DNA of 64,000 bases from Clostridia bacterium (GTDB lineage Bacteria; Bacillota; Clostridia; Lachnospirales; Lachnospiraceae), in the NCBI GenBank assembly GCA_003249225.1, contig QKJQ01000002.1:1-64000 (forward strand). The letters are read 5' to 3'. The notes below the pieces were generated by a model that was not told the DNA's origin, made no database searches, and worked only from the letters and a program-made list of their open reading frames with translations. Shown here piece by piece: positions 16,659 through 25,607 of this stretch (position 1 is its first letter; each line of letters starts with the position of its first letter). The translations under genes and the position numbers were made by a program.

Positions 16659-17390
16659 ATGCAGGCGACAAATGCGCAGGATGAGCAGAAGAAAACCGAA
16701 GAGATGATTTTAAGAATTAAGAACGGCGAAGACGGGCTTCGCGATGTATTGATACAGGATAACTGGAAACACATTATGTATCTGGTGTCTAAAATGACAG
16801 GAAAAGTAGCTTATGATTCGTATGAATTCAGCGTTGCACTGCAGGCATTCAACGAAGCCATTGATACCTATGATACAGCGAAAAATGCAGGATTTTCCAG
16901 TTTCTCTAATCTGGTCGTGAACCGTCGGATCATTGACTATATGAGATCAATGGGGAAATACAAAAACGAGTATCCGGAGACATACTTTGAAAAAGACGGA
17001 GAGAGCAAAGTTCTTGACATTCCGGATCAGGCGCAGCAGATACAGCTTCGTGATGTAGAGATACAGGAAGAGATTTTGAAATTTTCAAGAGATCTGCAAA
17101 GCTTTGGTATCTCCTATCCCGATCTTGACCGAATATCGCCAAAGCATAAGGAGACAAGACTTTTGTGTGCATCGATGGCGAAGATGCTGATTGATTCAAC
17201 ACAGCTGACGGACCGGCTTCTGGCAGGGAGAAGGCTCCCGGTGGCAGAGCTGTGTGCGTACTTTAACCTAAGCAGAAAAACAGTGGAACGACATAGAAAA
17301 TACATCATAACCTTATGTCTTGTTATGGTTAGTGATATGGAAGTAATTAAGAGTTATCTTGAATCTTTTTTGAAAGGAGAGACTCGATGA
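16659..17390 (+). CDS. sigI: RNA polymerase sigma-I factor
   Basis: Alternative sigma factor of the SigI family, which in cellulolytic Clostridia controls cell-wall or polysaccharide-degradation genes in response to extracellular cues. The 243-aa protein has a sigma-2 region (about 30-110, including FSSFSNLVVNRRIIDYMRS) and a C-terminal helix-turn-helix (about 195-235, LPVAELCAYFNLSRKTVERHRKYI) typical of SigI. AAAGGAGG precedes the ATG. Its stop overlaps the start of the anti-sigma gene (ATGA). A matching SigI promoter lies upstream. Confidence 0.9.
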   Translation: MQATNAQDEQKKTEEMILRIKNGEDGLRDVLIQDNWKHIMYLVSKMTGKVAYDSYEFSVALQAFNEAIDTYDTAKNAGFSSFSNLVVNRRIIDYMRSMGKYKNEYPETYFEKDGESKVLDIPDQAQQIQLRDVEIQEEILKFSRDLQSFGISYPDLDRISPKHKETRLLCASMAKMLIDSTQLTDRLLAGRRLPVAELCAYFNLSRKTVERHRKYIITLCLVMVSDMEVIKSYLESFLKGETR

Positions 17391-19615
17391 TGGAAATGAT
17401 AGGAAGCGTTTTGCGAATTGAAAAGAAAAAAGCCTATATATTTACGACAGATGCCCAGATTGTTGCAATACAGGCAAGAAAAGGTCAGTATGTCGGAGAA
17501 CAGATCTCATTTAAGGAGGCCGAGATCATACCGCCTAAAAAATACAGTACCGATCTGATACTAAAAAGCGTAGTTGCTATTGCAGCCGCTATTGCGTTGG
17601 TGCTGATTGGAATCTATGCCGGTCTCCACATCGTGCCCGGAAACAGTTCCGGCCTCGATACAAAATGCGCCCTGGTCATGTCGGTGGATATTAATCCGGG
17701 AATTCAGTTAATGGTCAATCAGGATGCCATAATTATAGAAGCAATTGCAATGAACGACGACGGTGCAGCCGTCCTTGAAGGACTTGAATTAAAAAATGAG
17801 ACGGTAAAACAAGGCGTCCGTGATATACTGGATCATGCGGAAGAACTGGGCTATATTAATTCAGAAACGAATTTAATTATGGTTACCGGCGTTGTCAGCG
17901 ATGAAACTATGGATAATATTGATGATTATACAGAGCAGATGCGGAACATGTTCGCAACTCTGGAACAGGAATATGGCTCCAATCTGTTCACCGTGCTGTC
18001 AACGGATTCAAAGATCATTGACCAGGCAGCAGCGGATAACCTGTCTGTTGGAAAAGAAATGTTCTACTATTATTCAACACAGGTTGGAGCAGGAATGACA
18101 GTGGAAGACATCAGTTCTTCTTCCATAACAGATATTGTTGCAAAGTTAAATGCAGGGACTGCAAGCGGAAGCATTGATTCCGATATAAAAACTGCATTGG
18201 CGGGAAGTCAGACAGAAGTGCTGACTGCAGATTCACAGGCAACAGCGACCCCGGAACCAACACTTGAACCGATGGTCACAAACACTCCGTCACCAACCCC
18301 TGATCCGGCAACCGCAACCCCGACAAGTGAACCCACACAGGAACCTGCTTCTGCGACTCCTACAAGTGTCCCTGCGACTTCCACCCCAACACCAACCCCT
18401 GCTGTAACGAATTCGATTTCACCAAAGCTGACCGTTGGAGTTTCCGGCGAAGAGCTGACCTTCTCCTGGACAGGCTTTTCGGACAGTTCGGTCGTTTATA
18501 ATGGCAAGACCTACAGTGGATTTAATTACTATAAAGTGGTTGCATCAAAGACGAATCCGAGTCCTGTGTATCCGGACGATGGTTATCTGACCTACTTTTC
18601 TTCAAAGAGTGAAACAAGCTGGAGCATGAATCCGGCAACGGATTCGTATGGTTCGCCGTATCTGGAAGCTGGAGAGACGTATTATTTCAGTATTACGTAT
18701 GTTTTTGACAATGGTAAATTCTCTTCGAATACCGTACAAAAGACAGTCCCAGAGAGCACTTCATCGACGGTAGGAACGATTACTCCCACTCTGCAGGCTT
18801 CATCCGGAAATACGTATCTTGATTTCTCGTGGACGCCAATCAATGGTAATTCAATTGTTTACGGAGGAAAGACGTACAAAGGCTTCAATTTTTATAAAGT
18901 AGTAGCATCGGCTACAGATTCCACACCGGTCTATCCGGAAAATGGGTATCTGTATTATACAAGCAATGCCTGGTCTGACGGATGGAGCTTCAATCCATTC
19001 GATGAAAACTATAACAAGAGTCCTGAACTGAAGGAAGGAAAGACCTATTACTTTGCCATCAGTTATGTCTTTGATAACGGAACTTTTACTTCCAACACCA
19101 TAACGCTTACAGTTCCAGAAGACCTTTCTGATGACAGTGAGGATAGTTATGAGGACGACAGCGAAGACAGCTACGAAGATGACAGCGAAGACAGCTACGA
19201 AGATGACAGTGAAGACAGCTATGAAATCGAAGATGATGAGTATGATTCCGGTTCATCCTATGAATATTATGAAACCGATACAGCAAAAAGCATTGACCCA
19301 GTTCTGGAAGTTAAGATCAGTGACGGAAAGATAACATTCGAGTGGGAAACCATTGATGGAAACTCCTGCAGTTATCAGGGAACGACCTATAAGAATTTCT
19401 ATTATTATAAAGTAGTGGTGGACGAATTCGATTCCACACCGATCTATCCGGACAATGGGTATCTGTACTATAGTTCAGATACGGAGACTGACAGCTGGAC
19501 TTCATCACTATCGAGGGAAGGACTGACCTCCGGGCACAGTTACTACATGACGATAACCTATGTGTTTGAGAATGGAAAGTTCACCTCAAATGTACTGCAT
19601 GTAACAATTCCATAA
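17387..19615 (+). CDS. rsgI: RsgI-type anti-sigma-I factor with three-repeat sensor ectodomain
   Basis: Membrane anti-sigma factor holding SigI until an outside signal is sensed. Residues 1-55 form the cytoplasmic RsgI_N domain, 60-82 a TM helix, and 85-285 the conserved periplasm-side region containing VDINPGIQL, where RsgI proteins are processed. A Pro/Thr/Ser linker follows (about 285-343). The C-terminal half has three related ~105-residue modules (about 344-455, 463-575, 635-742). Each carries a T/Y-x-x-F-x-Y-Y/F-K-V-V core, a V/I-Y-P-D/E-x-G-Y-L strand and a Y-V-F-D/E-N-G-x-F end. An acidic DSEDSYED tract separates modules 2 and 3. In Clostridium thermocellum such C-termini are carbohydrate-binding modules; these resemble fibronectin-like folds and I do not recognise a named CBM. 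742 aa. Confidence 0.87.
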   Translation: MMEMIGSVLRIEKKKAYIFTTDAQIVAIQARKGQYVGEQISFKEAEIIPPKKYSTDLILKSVVAIAAAIALVLIGIYAGLHIVPGNSSGLDTKCALVMSVDINPGIQLMVNQDAIIIEAIAMNDDGAAVLEGLELKNETVKQGVRDILDHAEELGYINSETNLIMVTGVVSDETMDNIDDYTEQMRNMFATLEQEYGSNLFTVLSTDSKIIDQAAADNLSVGKEMFYYYSTQVGAGMTVEDISSSSITDIVAKLNAGTASGSIDSDIKTALAGSQTEVLTADSQATATPEPTLEPMVTNTPSPTPDPATATPTSEPTQEPASATPTSVPATSTPTPTPAVTNSISPKLTVGVSGEELTFSWTGFSDSSVVYNGKTYSGFNYYKVVASKTNPSPVYPDDGYLTYFSSKSETSWSMNPATDSYGSPYLEAGETYYFSITYVFDNGKFSSNTVQKTVPESTSSTVGTITPTLQASSGNTYLDFSWTPINGNSIVYGGKTYKGFNFYKVVASATDSTPVYPENGYLYYTSNAWSDGWSFNPFDENYNKSPELKEGKTYYFAISYVFDNGTFTSNTITLTVPEDLSDDSEDSYEDDSEDSYEDDSEDSYEDDSEDSYEIEDDEYDSGSSYEYYETDTAKSIDPVLEVKISDGKITFEWETIDGNSCSYQGTTYKNFYYYKVVVDEFDSTPIYPDNGYLYYSSDTETDSWTSSLSREGLTSGHSYYMTITYVFENGKFTSNVLHVTIP
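19133..19227 (+). repeat. 24-bp in-frame repeat encoding the acidic linker
   Basis: About four copies of GACAGYGARGAYAGYTAYGA-type units encode D-S-E-D-S-Y-E-D between ectodomain modules 2 and 3 of the anti-sigma factor. Confidence 0.9.
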
Positions 19616-19660
19616 AAAAGACCAGATGTTTATAGTTCCTGATAATTGGATTACCATCGG

Positions 19661-19689
19661 TTGACAACCCCGCAGCCGTGATGTATAAT
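19661..19689 (+). promoter_or_regulatory. Perfect consensus sigma-A promoter
   Basis: TTGACA (19661-19666), 17-bp spacer, TATAAT (19684-19689). Transcription would start near 19696 and hits an intrinsic terminator within about 55 nt. Confidence 0.88.
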
Positions 19690-19712
19690 TCAAGCAATTT
19701 GTCAGAATATGC

Positions 19713-19755
19713 GAAGGTGCAAAGAGACAGACTCTTTTGCACCTTCTTTTTTTAG
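19713..19755 (+). terminator. Strong terminator just after the promoter (attenuator or sRNA end)
   Basis: GAAGGTGCAAAGAG (19713-19726) pairs with CTCTTTTGCACCTTC (19732-19746), followed by eight T. It lies between the promoter at 19661 and the EamA gene, so it either limits that gene's expression or ends a ~60-nt RNA. Confidence 0.88.
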
Positions 19756-19833
19756 GAAATAATTTTGTATCAGTCAATGGAAGAAATAGATCATTCTTTC
19801 ACATTGCGCAAACGCACCGGAATGAGGAGAAAA

Positions 19834-20811
19834 ATGAGAGATAATGAAGGAAAGTTAAATAAAACCTGGGCTGTTTTTTTGATTGCATTTTTATGCTGTG
19901 CGCTTTGGTCCAGTGCGATACCAAGTGTAAAGATAGGATACCGGTTGTTCGATATCGATACGACAAAGACCAGCTCGGTCATATTATTTGCCGGAATGAG
20001 GTTCTTTTTCTCTGGAATCTTTATCATTTTGTTTCAAAGCATTCAGGCTAAAAAATGGGTGAGACCACAGAAAAGTTCTGCGAAATATATTATGGTACTG
20101 GGACTTTTTCAGACGATCCTGCAGTATGTATTTTTTTACACCGGGGTTGCCAACACTGCAGGGGTAAAAGCATCGATTCTTGTGGCTATGAATACATTCT
20201 TTGCCATCCTTGTTTCTGCACTGATTTTCCGATATGAAACTTTATCCTTGAAGAAGATCATAGGCTGCATTATTGGTTTTGCCGGGGTGGTATTAATTAA
20301 CACAGCAGGCAGCAGCTTTGAGATGAGCTTTCATGTGCTTGGAGACGGTGCCATGATCATGTCAGCGGCAGCCAATGCATTTGCGGCATCGTTTACTAAA
20401 AAATATTCAAAATACGAGAACCCGGTGACTCTTAGCGGTTACCAGTTCTTGTTCGGCGGGGCGGTTCTGATTCTGGCAGGGCTTCTTACCGGAGGTGAGA
20501 TCCGTCAGGTTTCACCGGGAGCTATATTGATTCTGATCTACCTGATCCTGATTTCGTCCGTTGCTTATACCCTGTGGATGATTCTGCTTGCGCACAATCC
20601 TGTATCAAAGGTTGCCATCTATGGTTTCATGAATCCTATTATGGGTGTTATTCTGTCCTCTGTAATCCTAAGTGACGAAAAAAAGATAACGACTGGTATA
20701 TTAGTTGTCTCTCTAATTCTGGTAAGTGCAGGAATTCTGATTGTAAATGGACAGTTCAGGCGCAATAAGAATAATACCGGGCAAAAGGATCTTGCCACGG
20801 AGAAAAAGTAA
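19834..20811 (+). CDS. EamA family (DMT superfamily) transporter
   Basis: Ten-TM membrane transporter of the drug/metabolite family, likely an exporter of amino acids, metabolites or toxic compounds. Two EamA repeats are visible: residues about 12-150 (FLCCALWSSAIP start, GVKASILVAMNTFFAILVSALIF) and about 165-305 (GDGAMIMSAAANAFAASF, VAIYGFMNPIMGVILS), with a basic C-terminal tail. The start chosen is the ATG after GAGGAGAAAA; longer in-frame starts upstream lack a ribosome site. It is preceded by a consensus promoter and terminator with nothing else between, suggesting conditional anti-termination. Confidence 0.85.
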   Translation: MRDNEGKLNKTWAVFLIAFLCCALWSSAIPSVKIGYRLFDIDTTKTSSVILFAGMRFFFSGIFIILFQSIQAKKWVRPQKSSAKYIMVLGLFQTILQYVFFYTGVANTAGVKASILVAMNTFFAILVSALIFRYETLSLKKIIGCIIGFAGVVLINTAGSSFEMSFHVLGDGAMIMSAAANAFAASFTKKYSKYENPVTLSGYQFLFGGAVLILAGLLTGGEIRQVSPGAILILIYLILISSVAYTLWMILLAHNPVSKVAIYGFMNPIMGVILSSVILSDEKKITTGILVVSLILVSAGILIVNGQFRRNKNNTGQKDLATEKK

Positions 20812-20954
20812 GTATGAATGAGAGACTCCGATTGTTAAATTTGTTATGCTGGTTTGCTGTAACATGCTTTTGCGTTCCACAGACCACACTTAACCAGTAA
20901 GAGCGGTATCATTGTAAAATAAAGAGAGCAGCGTGCTCATTCAGGCGCACCAAT

Positions 20955-20993
20955 AAAAAGCCACTGCCCGTAGTCATGGGCAGTGGCTTTTTA
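20955..20993. terminator. Bidirectional terminator
   Basis: AAAAAGCCACTGCCC pairs with GGGCAGTGGCTTTTT around an 8-nt loop. It serves the EamA gene on + and the small heat-shock gene on -. Confidence 0.92.
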
Positions 20994-21003
20994 CAAGGTG
21001 AAA

Positions 21004-21429
21004 CTATTCAATGGCAATCAGCTTTTTCTGTTCTTCAATTTTCTTAGCTTCTGCTTTTGGGAATTCCAGGTGCAGAGTGCCTTGTTTAAAGGAAGCTTTG
21101 ATGTCTTCCTCGGTTACGCCCTTTCCGACAAAATAACTTCTTGAGCATTCACCGCAGTAGCGTTCTCTGTGAACGTAATTACTTTTCTTGTCTGTGTCTT
21201 CTTTGGTCTCTTCCTTTTTCGCTGAAATAGTCAGATATCCGTCATTCAATTCGGCATGAACATCTTCCTTTTCGTAGCCCGGCAGATCAATGTCGAGCAG
21301 GTAGGAAGTCTCATTTTCCTGAATGTCAGTCTTCATAAGCGGTTCGGAATTCCAGTTTGCAAAAAAAGGATCGCTGAAAAAGTCATCGAACAAGCTTGTG
21401 GTGTAACGTTTTCTTGGTACTAATAACAT
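21004..21429 (-). CDS. Small heat shock protein Hsp20 (copy 1)
   Basis: ATP-independent holdase chaperone of the alpha-crystallin family. The 141-aa protein has a short N-terminal arm (RRYTTSLFDDFF type), an alpha-crystallin domain (about 32-130) with DIDLPGYEKEDVHAELNDGYLTISAKK and GVTEEDIKASFKQGTLHLEFPK, and a KKLIAIE tail. AGGGA precedes the start. It is a close paralogue of the protein at 21740-22180, a tandem duplication. It has no CIRCE of its own that I can see and may depend on read-through from the upstream copy, though 310 bp of structured sequence separates them. Confidence 0.92.
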   Translation of the reverse strand: MLLVPRKRYTTSLFDDFFSDPFFANWNSEPLMKTDIQENETSYLLDIDLPGYEKEDVHAELNDGYLTISAKKEETKEDTDKKSNYVHRERYCGECSRSYFVGKGVTEEDIKASFKQGTLHLEFPKAEAKKIEEQKKLIAIE

Positions 21430-21479
21430 AACAATCCCTCCATTTATAATAAATTTTTAAAACACTAACGAGTTTAGAA

Positions 21480-21739
21480 TATATACGATCCCATCGAAGA
21501 TCAATGGATCAATCTCTATATCAGAACGCTAATGCCATATCATGTATGGCACTAGCGGTTGGGAGAAAGCAGGTATTTGTCTGCTTCCACCAGGGGGAGT
21601 ATGACATGGGGCAGGTGATGCCTTGTGTCATAAATGGCAGTTACTTGGAACCGCCTTTATCCTACGGTTGCTCTCAGTGTATGTAAACTGGGGGCAAATC
21701 ACATCGGTCGGTTATCGGGGGGAGCCGGCCGATGATTGA
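21480..21739. other. Hairpin-rich spacer between the two Hsp20 genes
   Basis: No convincing gene. Several dyads follow one another: AACGCTAATGCCATA/TATGGCACTAGCGGTT (21524-21560, imperfect), AAGCAG/CTGCTT (about 21567-21586), TGACA...TGTCA (about 21611-21641) and CATCGGTCGG/CCGGCCGATG (about 21703-21735). Base composition is more GC-rich than the flanking spacers. It could be a decayed mobile repeat or processing/stability hairpins in the hsp20 mRNA. Confidence 0.5.
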
Positions 21740-22180
21740 TCAATCAATGGCAATCAGTTTCTTTCGTTCTTCGAGCTTCTTCGAATTCTGCTTTGGGAAC
21801 TCTAATCGCAAGGTGCCCTGCTTGAAGGATGCCTTTATATCCTCTTCTGTAATATTCTTTCCGACAAAGTAGCGTCTCTTGCATTCGCCATAATAACGCT
21901 CTCTATGAATATATTTATTCTTATTCTCTGTCTCTTCTTTTTTCTCTTCTTTTTTTGCACTGACAGTCAGATATCCATCATTTAATTCTGCGTGAATATC
22001 TTCCTTGCTAAATCCCGGAATATCAATATCAAGAAGGTAGGAGTCTTCAAGCTCCTGGATGTCTGTCTTCATGACAGGTTCTGACTTTCTGCTTTCAAGG
22101 AACGAATCATTGAATAAATCGTTGTTGAAAAAATCATTGAATAAATTTGTGTTATAACTTCTTCTAGGTACTAGATACAT
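21740..22180 (-). CDS. Small heat shock protein Hsp20 (copy 2, CIRCE-controlled)
   Basis: Alpha-crystallin family chaperone, 146 aa, paralogous to copy 1 and sharing the same core (DIDIPGFSKEDIHAELNDGYLTVSAKK, ITEEDIKASFKQGTLRLEFPK) and a KKLIAID tail. The N-terminal arm is slightly longer and Asn/Phe-rich (FNDFFNNDLFND). It is the promoter-proximal copy: a sigma-A promoter overlapped by a CIRCE operator lies 77-119 bp upstream, placing it under HrcA repression. Confidence 0.93.
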   Translation of the reverse strand: MYLVPRRSYNTNLFNDFFNNDLFNDSFLESRKSEPVMKTDIQELEDSYLLDIDIPGFSKEDIHAELNDGYLTVSAKKEEKKEETENKNKYIHRERYYGECKRRYFVGKNITEEDIKASFKQGTLRLEFPKQNSKKLEERKKLIAID

Positions 22181-22256
22181 AGCAATCCCTCCAATTTCTT
22201 CTATATGTTCTGTAATTTTTTTTCGATCAAATGTACTGTTTCTTTGTTACAACACA

Positions 22257-22299
22257 AATATAACACCAGTTGTTAGCACTGTCAAGAGGTGAGTGCTAA
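22257..22299 (-). promoter_or_regulatory. CIRCE operator and sigma-A promoter for hsp20
   Basis: TTAGCACTG-N9-GAGTGCTAA (22273-22299) matches the CIRCE inverted repeat with one mismatch. On the - strand -35 TTGACA (22285-22280) lies inside it, with a 17-bp spacer and -10 TATATT (22262-22257). HrcA binding would block the promoter. Confidence 0.9.
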
Positions 22300-22326
22300 T
22301 TTTATAATTATTTTAAAAATTTAATA

Positions 22327-22357
22327 AAAAAGACAGACACAAATCCGTGCCTGCCTA
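22327..22357 (-). terminator. Terminator of the GH31 gene
   Basis: On the - strand AGGCAGGCAC pairs with GTGTCTGTCT (with G-U pairs) and is followed by TTTTTT. It insulates the heat-shock promoter from the upstream glucosidase gene. Confidence 0.8.
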
Positions 22358-22424
22358 ATTTTATAAAGAATGATGGGTCTTTCACTTTATTTTTTTTACC
22401 GAAACGTTGGTTTTGACCTGATTT

Positions 22425-24611
22425 TTATAGCGAAAAGACATGCTCGTGATAGGTACAGGTATTGCCAGCATGAACAAATACACTGCCATCAGCTGCCGAT
22501 TCCAGCTGAATCTGCACGAGATTTTCTTCCAGATTCGGATCTTTGCAGAACCCGTCATCCACATAGAAGCTGCCCCTTGCCTGTTTTGCATCATCAAGAA
22601 CAGCAACCAGATCAAGTTCCTCTGTATTCAGAAGTTCTTCTGCCTCAGCTGGTGCACAAAGGAGCAGGAGGTGACCTTTTCGAAGAAATACAATGACTTC
22701 ATCCAGTGCAACCGGCAGGTAATGGTGTCCGGCGGTGCAGTATTTTGTACTGATTACAGCACCATCCTGTAAAGACAGGCTGTTTTCGCCTTCCGGGATA
22801 CTGGAAGCAGGAGCGAGAAAACGAAGCAGAAGCATGTCTTCCGGCAGATACACATAGCGTCCGACAGCATTTTGCTCATAGACTGGCGCAAGCATAAGGC
22901 TGTCGCCAAGTAAGAGCTGATCTTCCACGTGAATCGCATGAGAGTCCTGCGGGTAATCAAAGAGCAGCGTGCGAAAGTACATGGAATCTGTCAATGCAGC
23001 TTTCATGAATTCACTGTAAAGGAAAGGCAATAACCGGTAACGAAGATTTATTAAGTTCCGAAAGGATTCGATGTGTCCAAAGCGGAAGCATTCCTGGTTT
23101 CTGGTTCCTATGGCACTATGGTTTCTCATAAGTGGCGTAAACAATCCAAAGGCGAGCCAGCGAAGAAGCAGATCCTGCGTTGTATCACTGCCAAAACCAC
23201 CAATATCTGCTCCGGAATAAAGGAAACCGCACATATTTAAGGAAGGCATCATCTTAATGTTTAAAAGCAAATGTGACCACCAGGAATGGTTGTCACCGGT
23301 CCAGATACCGCCGTATCGGTGCATTCCTATATAAGAAGAACGGGAAAAAAGCAGAATACGCTTCTTAGGACTGTACCTGTCAAAGGCTTCCGATGCTGCG
23401 CGGGTCATATTGTAACCATACAGGTTATGGACCTTATCATGTCGTATGTTCTTACGACCGACCCGGTGATAGAATCTTGCATAATCGGCAGGCTGGCTGC
23501 TGAGCTGCGTAAAGATACCGGTAAGCTGGAAGAAACCTTCCACATCAAGAGACGTCTCATCAAAAGCAGAGAGGCGGTCCCAGGCATTTTTGACTCCTTC
23601 TTCCGAATAAAAGATGGCTGGTTCGTTCATATCGTTCCAGAATCCTTCGATTCCCTTTGATAAAAGTCTTGCATACAGACCACCGAACCATTTTCGTGCA
23701 TCTTTGTTCAGAAAATCAGGAAAATGCGTAATTCCTGGCCATACACCGGCCACAAAATCACTTCCGTCTTTTCGCTTACAGAAATAATTGCCTGCAATGC
23801 CTTCCTCGTAGACGTCGTATCCATCCTCGATCTTAACACCTGCGTCGATGATCGGGACAAGCCGGATGTGATCTTTCTTCATCTCGGTGACGAAAGACGG
23901 AAAGGCAGGGAATTTGTGCTTGTCGATTGTAAAGTCCTTATAATTTGTCATGTAGTCAATGTCAAGATAGACAGAATCCAGAGGAATGTGATTGTTACGG
24001 TATTCCTGTACGATCTGTCTTACATCATCGGCAGACTGATAGCCCCAGCGGCTTTGTTGGAAGCCAAAAGCCCAGCGTGGCGGAAGATAACTGCGGCCGG
24101 TCATATTGCGGAATTCACGTACGATCTCAAGCGGTGATTCACGTTCAATGACATAGACGGTCAGATCATTTCCGCTGGGACGAATGAAAAGCCTGTCATA
24201 GTCACTGGCACCGATATCAAAAAGAACGGCACCGGGAAAGTCAAAAAACAATCCAAAAGAAACCTCACCCAGGATCATAAGAAAGTTATGCGCGCCATAA
24301 AGTGAGAATTTGCTCTCTGTGTGATCCGGGTCATCCGCACAAAAGCTGATATACCGCCATCCACGCTTGTTGATACCGCGAACCGCTTCTCCAAGTCCAT
24401 AGATAATATCATCTGGTTTCATCGAGTAAGTAAAGAGTGGGTTTTTTTCTGAAAAACCTAGTTCTGTCGGCAAAGAGAAACTATCGGTGTCGGGAGATAC
24501 TTCGGAATGCTTTTCATATAGAAGAAAGGGGAGTTCTTCTTCACATTCCTCGAAGGCGGTAAGAACAGCTTCTGTCTCCAGAGGCTTTCCGTATACAAAT
24601 TTTCTAACCAT
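22425..24611 (-). CDS. GH31 alpha-glucosidase / alpha-xylosidase family
   Basis: Retaining glycoside hydrolase acting on alpha-linked glucosides or xylosides, probably cytosolic as no signal peptide is seen. With the preferred start (ATG at 24611, eight bases after AAAGGAG) it has 728 residues. The N-terminal galactose-mutarotase-like domain is followed by the catalytic barrel. The nucleophile is D327 in FWNDMNEPAIF, and the acid/base is D440 in GIWTGDNHSWW. SGADIGGFGSD follows, then C-terminal beta domains. An ATG 33 bp further upstream is in frame but lacks a ribosome site. Exact substrate cannot be assigned by eye. Confidence 0.92.
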   Translation of the reverse strand: MVRKFVYGKPLETEAVLTAFEECEEELPFLLYEKHSEVSPDTDSFSLPTELGFSEKNPLFTYSMKPDDIIYGLGEAVRGINKRGWRYISFCADDPDHTESKFSLYGAHNFLMILGEVSFGLFFDFPGAVLFDIGASDYDRLFIRPSGNDLTVYVIERESPLEIVREFRNMTGRSYLPPRWAFGFQQSRWGYQSADDVRQIVQEYRNNHIPLDSVYLDIDYMTNYKDFTIDKHKFPAFPSFVTEMKKDHIRLVPIIDAGVKIEDGYDVYEEGIAGNYFCKRKDGSDFVAGVWPGITHFPDFLNKDARKWFGGLYARLLSKGIEGFWNDMNEPAIFYSEEGVKNAWDRLSAFDETSLDVEGFFQLTGIFTQLSSQPADYARFYHRVGRKNIRHDKVHNLYGYNMTRAASEAFDRYSPKKRILLFSRSSYIGMHRYGGIWTGDNHSWWSHLLLNIKMMPSLNMCGFLYSGADIGGFGSDTTQDLLLRWLAFGLFTPLMRNHSAIGTRNQECFRFGHIESFRNLINLRYRLLPFLYSEFMKAALTDSMYFRTLLFDYPQDSHAIHVEDQLLLGDSLMLAPVYEQNAVGRYVYLPEDMLLLRFLAPASSIPEGENSLSLQDGAVISTKYCTAGHHYLPVALDEVIVFLRKGHLLLLCAPAEAEELLNTEELDLVAVLDDAKQARGSFYVDDGFCKDPNLEENLVQIQLESAADGSVFVHAGNTCTYHEHVFSL

Positions 24612-24861
24612 GATGGGGGCTCCTTTATATGATTTGAGATTCATAATAATCTTATTATAAGAAAGAATCAGGTGATTCGTTTCAAATTACGTATCTGTTT
24701 CACGCAGGATCGTTCTTCAAACTGGAAATGCGCTGTAAACCAGCGCTGTAACGAGAATTACTGGTATGATATAGTAAAAAAAGAATATCATAAATTTTTT
24801 ATTAATTCAATCGGTCGACAGACTTGGTAATAAAAAAAGTAGGAAAGAAAGCAAGAGTGAT

Positions 24862-24890
24862 TTGACAGAAAAGTAGTGACGCGGTAGAAT
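24862..24890 (+). promoter_or_regulatory. Sigma-A promoter for the methyltransferase operon
   Basis: TTGACA (24862-24867), 17-bp spacer, TAGAAT (24885-24890), 47 bp before the start codon. Confidence 0.8.
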
Positions 24891-24937
24891 AAAGCAACAA
24901 TAAAATGCAGGGTTTGAATGCATTAAGGAGCTAACCG

Positions 24938-25558
24938 ATGGAAAATAGAATCCATGTACAGATAAAAGAGCGGGATTTTGAATTTATGACCAGCCCAGCC
25001 GTGTTTTCTCCAGGCGGTGCTGATAAAGGAACGTTGGCCATGCTGTCTCAGGTAACGTTACATAACAGTGACAAATTGCTTGATCTTGGCTGCGGTTATG
25101 GTCTGGTTGGAATCTGGGCATCGTATCAGCTCACGGCAGACCAGATCGTCATGTCAGATATAGCAGAGGAAGCTCTTGAGCTGGCAAGGCAGAATGCAAA
25201 GCTCCACCATGCCGAGGGGATCCACATTGTGAAGAGCTTTGGACTTGATTCCATCGAAGAGGATGATTTTACCGTGATTTTGTCAAATCCTCCTTATCAT
25301 GAGGACTTTCAGGTACCAAAGAATTTTATAGAAAAAGGGTATCGGAAGCTTGCGGTCGGTGGACGCATGTATATGGTCACCAAGCGTCTTGACTGGTATA
25401 AGAATAAACTGACCAGTGTATTCGGCGGTGTCAGGGTCAGTGAAATCGATGGGTACTATGTATTTTGTGCAGAAAAGCGAGTCAAAAAACAGGTACCAAA
25501 GAAAGAAAAAACAAATCTGTCGAAGAAGCTTCAGAGAAAATATAGCAATCAGAAGTAG
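24938..25558 (+). CDS. Class I SAM methyltransferase, RsmC-like small type
   Basis: Predicted N-methyltransferase acting on RNA or another nucleic-acid base. Residues 49-55 (DLGCGYG) are the SAM-binding motif I and 117-120 (NPPY) are motif IV, the catalytic signature for amino-group methylation. At 206 aa it corresponds to the C-terminal MTS domain of RsmC without the N-terminal half, a form common in Firmicutes. The last 25 residues are very basic, fitting nucleic-acid binding. It leads a same-strand run with the flavin reductase, dehydrogenase and two small genes. Confidence 0.87.
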   Translation: MENRIHVQIKERDFEFMTSPAVFSPGGADKGTLAMLSQVTLHNSDKLLDLGCGYGLVGIWASYQLTADQIVMSDIAEEALELARQNAKLHHAEGIHIVKSFGLDSIEEDDFTVILSNPPYHEDFQVPKNFIEKGYRKLAVGGRMYMVTKRLDWYKNKLTSVFGGVRVSEIDGYYVFCAEKRVKKQVPKKEKTNLSKKLQRKYSNQK

Positions 25559-25607
25559 ACGTGAAGAAACTACGAAATGGTATTCTAAGGTGCTGGTAGG
25601 AGGAAAC

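Noticed and set aside
21504-21686. 60-codon + frame between the hsp20 genes
   Set aside because: No ribosome site; the sequence is dominated by hairpins.
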